Shown: piece by piece, positions 61,162-64,000 of the stretch | Layout: every line of letters starts with the position of its first letter | Position numbering within the stretch: the first letter of the stretch is position 1 | Assembly (NCBI GenBank): GCA_019454185.1 | Contig: CP075368.1 | Location: 2,025,649 to 2,089,648 of the forward strand | DNA length: 64,000 nt | Reading direction: 5' to 3' | From: Phycisphaeraceae bacterium | Lineage (GTDB): Bacteria > Planctomycetota > Phycisphaerae > Phycisphaerales > UBA1924 | Made by a program: the position numbers and the translations under genes | The notes under the pieces: model-generated | Databases searched by the model: none | Told to the model about the DNA's origin: nothing | The model's input: only the letters and a program-made list of their open reading frames with translations

Positions 61162-62466
61162 CTATCGCCGGGGGTTTCTAGGACTCTTGCCGCGCCTGAA
61201 AAGCGGCTTCCCGCCTTGCACGTTCCCCGTGCCGCCCTTCTCGGACCCCTCGGCCGTGGTGCCCGTATCCTCGCTCACCTCAGGCCGCGGCTCCGATGAA
61301 TCGGCCCCCTCGCTCTCCGGCCGCTCCTCCTCCGCATCTTGGATCCTCGCGAAGACAAGCCGGCCCGCCGCGGTCTGCAGCGTCGAAGTCACCTGCACCG
61401 TCAGGTTCGTTCCGATGCGATCGCGTGCATCGTCCACCACCACCATCGTGCCATCCTCGAGATAGCCGACGCCCTGCCCCGCCTGCTCTCCCGGTTTCAC
61501 GATCCGCGTCACCAGCGCATCGCCCACCGAAACCGACGGCTTCAACGAAGCCGCTAGCTCGTGGATGTTCACCACACCCACACCCTTGATCCCCGCCACG
61601 CGCGACAGGCCCGAATCCGTGGTGACGATGTACGCGTTCATCCGACGCGCCAACTCGATCAGCAACTGGTCGACACCCTTGCCCGGCACGATCGTCTCAT
61701 CGATCGAGACATCCAGGTCCGCCGATCGCTGCAACTTGCCCACGATGTCCAGACCCCGCCGCCCCCTCGCCCGCTTCGTCTTCTCAGACTGGTCCGCGAG
61801 CAGCTGCAACTCCGCCACGACGAACGACGGTATCACGATCGGCGACTGGATCACCCCCGTCTCCGCCAGATCCGCGAACCTCGCGTCGATCAACGCCGAC
61901 GAGTCCAGCAGCATGGGACGAGTCCCGCGGATCTCCTTCGCGAACTCCACATACGGAATCACCAGCCGGAAGTCGTCCTGAGTCTGCAAGACCGTCGTGA
62001 TCGCCAGGTACACAAAGCAGACGCCCAGCAGCAGCTTCACCGCCTGCACGATCGTCTTGTGCTTTGCCCCCTCGAACCCGTACAACACCGCCAGAAGATC
62101 GATCAACTGCCCGAACGCCCACGTCGCCAGCATCCCCGCCGCCAGCCCCACAAGGATCCCCACCAGCGTCGAGATCCGCTTGCGTGGCGTCAGGATGTCC
62201 GCGAAGACCACCAGCGCGCCGATCATCAGCACGATCGCGATCGTCCACGGCACATTCCGAAGCCGCGCCTCCCCCGTCGCCGGGTCGTCGGCAAGCTCCG
62301 TCAGATACAGGAACGACGCGATCGTGAAGACCACCACGAACGCCAGACGCACGAAGTTCACCACCGTGTTGCGCGCACGCTGCTGCACCTCGGCAACCGT
62401 CTCAAAGGATGGGCTGGACTTCCGCACGCAAGCGGAGTGTACGCGATGCACCGCCATGCGTACCAT
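61162..62466 (-). CDS. Membrane protein with cytoplasmic PIN and TRAM domains
   Basis: From the ATG at 62466 (GGGAG 7 bases upstream) the product has 434 residues. Four membrane helices (NFVRLAFVVVFTIASFLYLT, IAIVLMIGALVVFADIL, LVGILVGLAAGMLATWAFG, LLLGVCFVYLAITTVL) precede a PIN domain with LLDSSALIDARFADL and the closing ELARRMNAYIVTTDSGLSRV. A TRAM-like domain follows (VTRIVKPGEQAGQGVGYLEDGTMVVVDDARDRIG, in parts). The tail is acidic then basic. This is the YacL-type layout of Bacillus. PIN activity on RNA is expected. The start upstream of 62466 is not conserved. Confidence 0.88.
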   Translation of the reverse strand: MVRMAVHRVHSACVRKSSPSFETVAEVQQRARNTVVNFVRLAFVVVFTIASFLYLTELADDPATGEARLRNVPWTIAIVLMIGALVVFADILTPRKRISTLVGILVGLAAGMLATWAFGQLIDLLAVLYGFEGAKHKTIVQAVKLLLGVCFVYLAITTVLQTQDDFRLVIPYVEFAKEIRGTRPMLLDSSALIDARFADLAETGVIQSPIVIPSFVVAELQLLADQSEKTKRARGRRGLDIVGKLQRSADLDVSIDETIVPGKGVDQLLIELARRMNAYIVTTDSGLSRVAGIKGVGVVNIHELAASLKPSVSVGDALVTRIVKPGEQAGQGVGYLEDGTMVVVDDARDRIGTNLTVQVTSTLQTAAGRLVFARIQDAEEERPESEGADSSEPRPEVSEDTGTTAEGSEKGGTGNVQGGKPLFRRGKSPRNPRR

Positions 62467-62686
62467 CAGCCCACTCCCGCCGGTCGACGGCCGGGCCCGG
62501 TGCACGGGTGTCCCGTGAACCTGGTCAGGGCTTGACCGCAGCAGCCATAAGCGAGCGTCATCCGGTGCCGCCGGTGTCCTGGCCGTCGACCGGCGAGAGT
62601 GCGCGCTCATCCGCGTCCCCACTTCCACTCCCTGAGCGTTGTACCGATTGCCTCTCTCTCCTGCTTATACCCATCGCCCTCTTACC

Positions 62687-62702
62687 TGGCACTCCATTCG
62701 CG
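62687..62702 (+). promoter_or_regulatory. Candidate sigma54 promoter of flgI
   Basis: TGGCACTCCATTCGCG matches the consensus TGGCACG-N4-TTGCW with the GG and GC doublets at exact spacing; mismatches are a T for G at position 7 and a C for the second T of the -12 box. The predicted start near 62713 gives a 23-base leader containing the GGAG ribosome site of flgI. Of the two sigma54 candidates in the window this one has the better leader geometry. Confidence 0.55.
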
Positions 62703-62735
62703 TCTCCCCTCCCGACACCTCGCCCGGAGCACGCG

Positions 62736-63845
62736 ATGCGCAGCACATACCTCTTTCCACGCGTCGTCCTTGCGCTCTGCGCAATCGCCGCCGCATCCCT
62801 CACCAACAACGCCCACGCGCAGTCCATCACCGTCAAAGACCTCGCCCGCGTCAAAGGCGAGGGTGAGTCCGTTCTCAGAGGCGTCGGCCTCGTCATGGGA
62901 CTCCCAGGCACCGGCGACTCCGGCAAAGAACTCGTCTCCGCGCGCCCCCTCGCCCAGGTCCTCCAGAACGCCGGCGTCCCCGTCCCCGACCTGAAGGAAC
63001 TCCAGAAGAGCAAGTCCGTCGCCCTCGTGATGGTCACCTGCACCGTTCCCGCAAGCGGCGCACTCACCGACGACCGACTCGATGTCCACATCGCGACCCT
63101 CAACTCCGCCAAGTCGATCAAGGGCGGCCGCCTCTTCCTCTCCCCTCTCTCCGGACCCATCCCGGGACAGGCCGTCTTCGCCATCGCAGAAGGGGCCGTC
63201 GAGATCGAAGACCCCTCCGTCCCCACAACCGGCCGAGTACGCCTCGGCGCACGTCTCGTAAGAGACATCCCCACAGGCACGATCTCACGCACCTTCGACC
63301 TCATCCTCGAACCCACATTCTCCGGCTGGTCCGCGGCATCCCAGATCGCCATCGCCATCAACGACGGCTACTTCGCCTCCCCCATCCACCGAGGCCCCCC
63401 CGTCGCCGTTCAGGTTGACGATCGAGTCATCCGCATCCAGATCCCCGACCCCGAGCTCGACAACCCCGGCCCCTTTGTCGCGGACGTCATGAGCACGCCC
63501 CTCAACCCCGAACTCCTGCGCCTCCCCGCCATGGTCGTTGTCAACTCACGCACCGGCGCGATCATCGTCACCAAGGACGTCCGCATCGGACCCGTCGCGA
63601 TCACCCACAAAGACCTCACGATCACGACCACCGTCCCTGCCCCTGTCCCCTCCCCCGCCGACCCGCTCATCGAGCGCTCCCGCTGGGCCGGGCTCGAAAC
63701 CGACGCCCGTCCCGTCGAACAGGCACGCCTCTCAGACCTCCTCCGCGCCCTCGACCGCCTCGACATCCCCTCCCAGGACCAGATCGAGATCCTCCAGACA
63801 CTCCACAAGTCCGGGCGTCTCCACGCACGCCTCGTCATCGACTGA
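62736..63845 (+). CDS. flgI: Flagellar P-ring protein FlgI
   Basis: FlgI forms the periplasmic P-ring around the rod. The 369-residue protein has a signal peptide (LFPRVVLALCAIAAASLTNNAHA), then VKDLARVKGEGESVLRGVGLVMGLPGTGDS (in parts), the FlgI hallmark. It continues with SLSGP-type strand blocks and VVNSRTGAIIVTKDVRIGPVAITHK near the end. GGAG lies 6 bases before the ATG. An outer-membrane lipoprotein FlgH and FlgA would be expected nearby and may lie beyond the right edge. The length is normal. Confidence 0.95.
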   Translation: MRSTYLFPRVVLALCAIAAASLTNNAHAQSITVKDLARVKGEGESVLRGVGLVMGLPGTGDSGKELVSARPLAQVLQNAGVPVPDLKELQKSKSVALVMVTCTVPASGALTDDRLDVHIATLNSAKSIKGGRLFLSPLSGPIPGQAVFAIAEGAVEIEDPSVPTTGRVRLGARLVRDIPTGTISRTFDLILEPTFSGWSAASQIAIAINDGYFASPIHRGPPVAVQVDDRVIRIQIPDPELDNPGPFVADVMSTPLNPELLRLPAMVVVNSRTGAIIVTKDVRIGPVAITHKDLTITTTVPAPVPSPADPLIERSRWAGLETDARPVEQARLSDLLRALDRLDIPSQDQIEILQTLHKSGRLHARLVID

Positions 63846-63858
63846 CAAGACACCGCAC

Positions 63859-64000
63859 ATGCCCCCAGACAACACCATCACCAACTCCTTGCTCTCCCGC
63901 ACCCAGCTCCCCCCCCACGCCACCCACATGGCCCCGGGCAGCGCGATCCGGAGCCAACGCTCCTTCGCCGAAGTCATGTCCATCGCCGACAGAGGCCCCC
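63859..64000 (+). CDS. N-terminal fragment, possibly FlgJ (rod-binding protein)
   Basis: An open frame begins at an ATG at 63859, 14 bases after the flgI stop, and runs off the right edge without a stop after 47 codons. Its visible part (MPPDNTITNSLLSRTQLPP, later RSQRSFAEVMSIADRG) has no signal peptide. flgJ commonly follows flgI, which suggests a rod-binding or peptidoglycan-hydrolase FlgJ, but the visible residues do not identify it. The short intergenic distance makes co-transcription with flgI likely. Confidence 0.5.
   Translation, partial: MPPDNTITNSLLSRTQLPPHATHMAPGSAIRSQRSFAEVMSIADRGP

Noticed and set aside
1..64000. Search for tRNA, rRNA, CRISPR arrays, intact insertion sequences and prophage genes
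   Set aside because: Intergenic gaps are short. No cloverleaf-like sequence, spaced direct repeats, transposase or integrase frame could be recognised by eye.

Overview
The window is high-GC, densely packed bacterial DNA. Its features point to the phylum Planctomycetota, probably class Phycisphaerae: a long flagellar supercluster, secreted proteins with a dockerin-like or a PEP-CTERM-like C-terminus, a DUF1573-rhodanese-MauE operon, a pyrophosphate-type phosphofructokinase, and short GC-rich palindromic and micro-tandem repeats in and between genes. The assignment is an inference from gene content; the window has no rRNA or other marker to confirm it.

Region 1 (about 0.2-27.4 kb, all minus strand) is a flagellar supercluster. 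In transcription order, from high to low coordinate, it holds a FlgN-like chaperone, an NtrB-like histidine kinase, a sigma54-type response regulator, flgB, flgC, fliE, fliF, fliG, fliH, fliI, fliJ, a MotE-like gene, fliK, flgD, a TIGR02530-like gene, flgE, an unknown membrane protein, fliL, fliN, fliO, fliP, fliQ, fliR, flhB, flhA, flhF, flhG, an unknown small membrane protein and fliA. It ends at an intrinsic-terminator-like hairpin, after which come folK and a truncated secreted protein. fliM, motA and motB are absent. At the right edge flgI starts a second flagellar run on the plus strand. Candidate sigma54 elements lie before flgB and flgI and a sigma28-like element lies upstream of fliA, consistent with a two-tier hierarchy driven by the two-component pair.

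Region 2 (27.4-42.0 kb, still minus strand) begins with a large TPR membrane protein, an RDD-domain secreted or membrane protein and a PPi-type phosphofructokinase. A tightly overlapped GNAT/ATP-grasp/ATP-grasp module follows, then a second GNAT, a free-methionine-sulfoxide-reductase-like GAF protein and rpsR. Further on are a MauE/DoxX-rhodanese-DUF1573 operon, a dockerin-tailed secreted protein and a tRNA-dihydrouridine synthase that carries a repeat-derived internal insertion.

Region 3 (42.1-62.5 kb, mixed strands) is a mosaic of one- to three-gene units. It contains a family 2 glycosyltransferase, a glycine-rich DEAD-box helicase, a secreted ABM-like protein, an M16 peptidase, an amidohydrolase interrupted by one in-frame TAG, a YihY/BrkB membrane protein with an unknown lipoprotein, an acidic hypothetical protein and a large secreted zinc metalloprotease. 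After these come a HIT protein, a PIN toxin with its likely antitoxin, coaD, a NeuB-family synthase, a PilZ-like protein, a PEP-CTERM-type protein and a membrane PIN-TRAM protein. No tRNA, rRNA, CRISPR array, intact insertion sequence or phage gene was seen. Genes cover nearly everything; the only stretch over 300 bases without a gene is 59965-60350, which holds micro-tandem repeats and a terminator.
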